A DNA stretch of 44,712 nt from the NCBI GenBank assembly GCA_904397815.1, contig CAJFOT010000126.1:1-44712 (forward strand), given 5' to 3'. The notes beneath the pieces were generated by a model. The model was given only the letters and a program-made list of their open reading frames with translations. It searched no databases and had not been told where the DNA came from. Position numbers and translations under genes: made by a program. Shown here one piece after another: positions 44,549 through 44,712 of this stretch; the stretch's first letter is position 1; each line of letters starts with the position of its first letter. Origin of the DNA: Candidatus Paralachnospira sangeri (GTDB taxonomy: Bacteria > Bacillota > Clostridia > Lachnospirales > Lachnospiraceae).

Positions 44549-44712
44549 TTTTTTGTTCTTTACGCAGACGATATGCAGGCATCAGGAGCCGCCGCGGAAC
44601 GCTGTGTCCGGACAGCCCTGCCCTTTAACGGCCATGTGGAGGCCTGCCTGACCGCTTAGAATTTATTCAGGCCGGGAACAAAGGCGTTAAGGGGCGGGGC
44701 TGTCCGGACACA
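44549..44712. repeat. Palindromic element copy cut by the right window edge
   Basis: After TTTTTTGTTC (44549-44558), a left arm (about 44576-44632, with ACGCTGTGTCCGGACAGCCC) pairs with a right arm starting at about 44682 (GGCGTTAAGGGGCGGGGCTG) that runs past the window end. The loop includes an AGGCCTG / CAGGCC helix. The right half is a direct repeat of 51-109 (58/59 identical). No gene is seen. Confidence 0.65.

Noticed and set aside
44373-44651. Short open frames (60-70 codons) near the right edge
   Set aside because: No ribosome sites, unusual composition, and they overlap the repeat arms.

Overview
The window looks like a chromosomal segment of a spore-forming, butyrate-producing Firmicute, most likely a Lachnospiraceae / Clostridium cluster XIVa gut bacterium. 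The basis is a complete acetyl-CoA-to-butyrate gene set ending in ptb-buk, an alpha/beta-type small acid-soluble spore protein, strong AGGAGG-type ribosome sites, and Firmicute-type ECF, PTS, PadR/DUF1700 and two-component modules. Coding regions are moderately GC-rich by eye; several promoter regions are markedly AT-rich. The species cannot be named from the sequence alone. No rRNA, tRNA, CRISPR array or transposase gene was seen.

Layout. (1) 302-6295, minus: thlA-crt-hbd-bcd-etfB-etfA, with divergent ptb-buk at 6598-8604. The shared 302-bp intergenic region carries two clear promoters and two Rex-like sites. Together these enzymes convert two acetyl-CoA to butyrate plus ATP. (2) 8771-12894, minus: a FAD/Rieske oxidoreductase, two small proteins (one a SASP), a PspC protein, and a PadR-DUF1700-DUF4097 operon that appears autoregulated. 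(3) 13115-17759: an EIICBA sugar PTS protein, a convergent RpiR regulator with a PepSY lipoprotein gene, and a PHP-domain protein. (4) 17860-21366, minus: an ECF importer (S, fused double ATPase, T). (5) 21602-25961, plus: response regulator, histidine kinase, ABC ATPase and FtsX-type permease, a typical peptide-sensing/export module. (6) 26479-43541, minus: a 17-kb cell-surface glycan locus read from one good promoter. It encodes a GtrB-like polyprenyl-phosphate glycosyltransferase, three polytopic GT-C-like proteins, RfbF, a UDP-galactopyranose-mutase-like flavoprotein, a phosphoglucomutase, a 68-residue protein and three large GT2 proteins. (7) A DUF1292 gene and a gene-poor end of about 670 bp.

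The most unusual signal is non-coding. A family of long palindromic elements lies only downstream of genes, mostly between convergent genes. The best copy (26050-26456) has 111-bp outer arms with four mismatches. At its apex is a three-way junction whose layout recurs at 44098-44344: the same ACCGG-N-CTTA strand, a TAAG return strand, and a 12-bp hairpin with a TTGAG loop directly abutting the outer stem. Six of the 12 base pairs in that hairpin differ between copies, and all are compensated, so structure rather than sequence appears conserved. Related end sequences occur at 15350-15437, at 8684-8735 and at both window edges, where a 59-bp direct repeat (58/59 identical) brackets the whole window. 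I do not recognise this family as a known RNA or repeat class.
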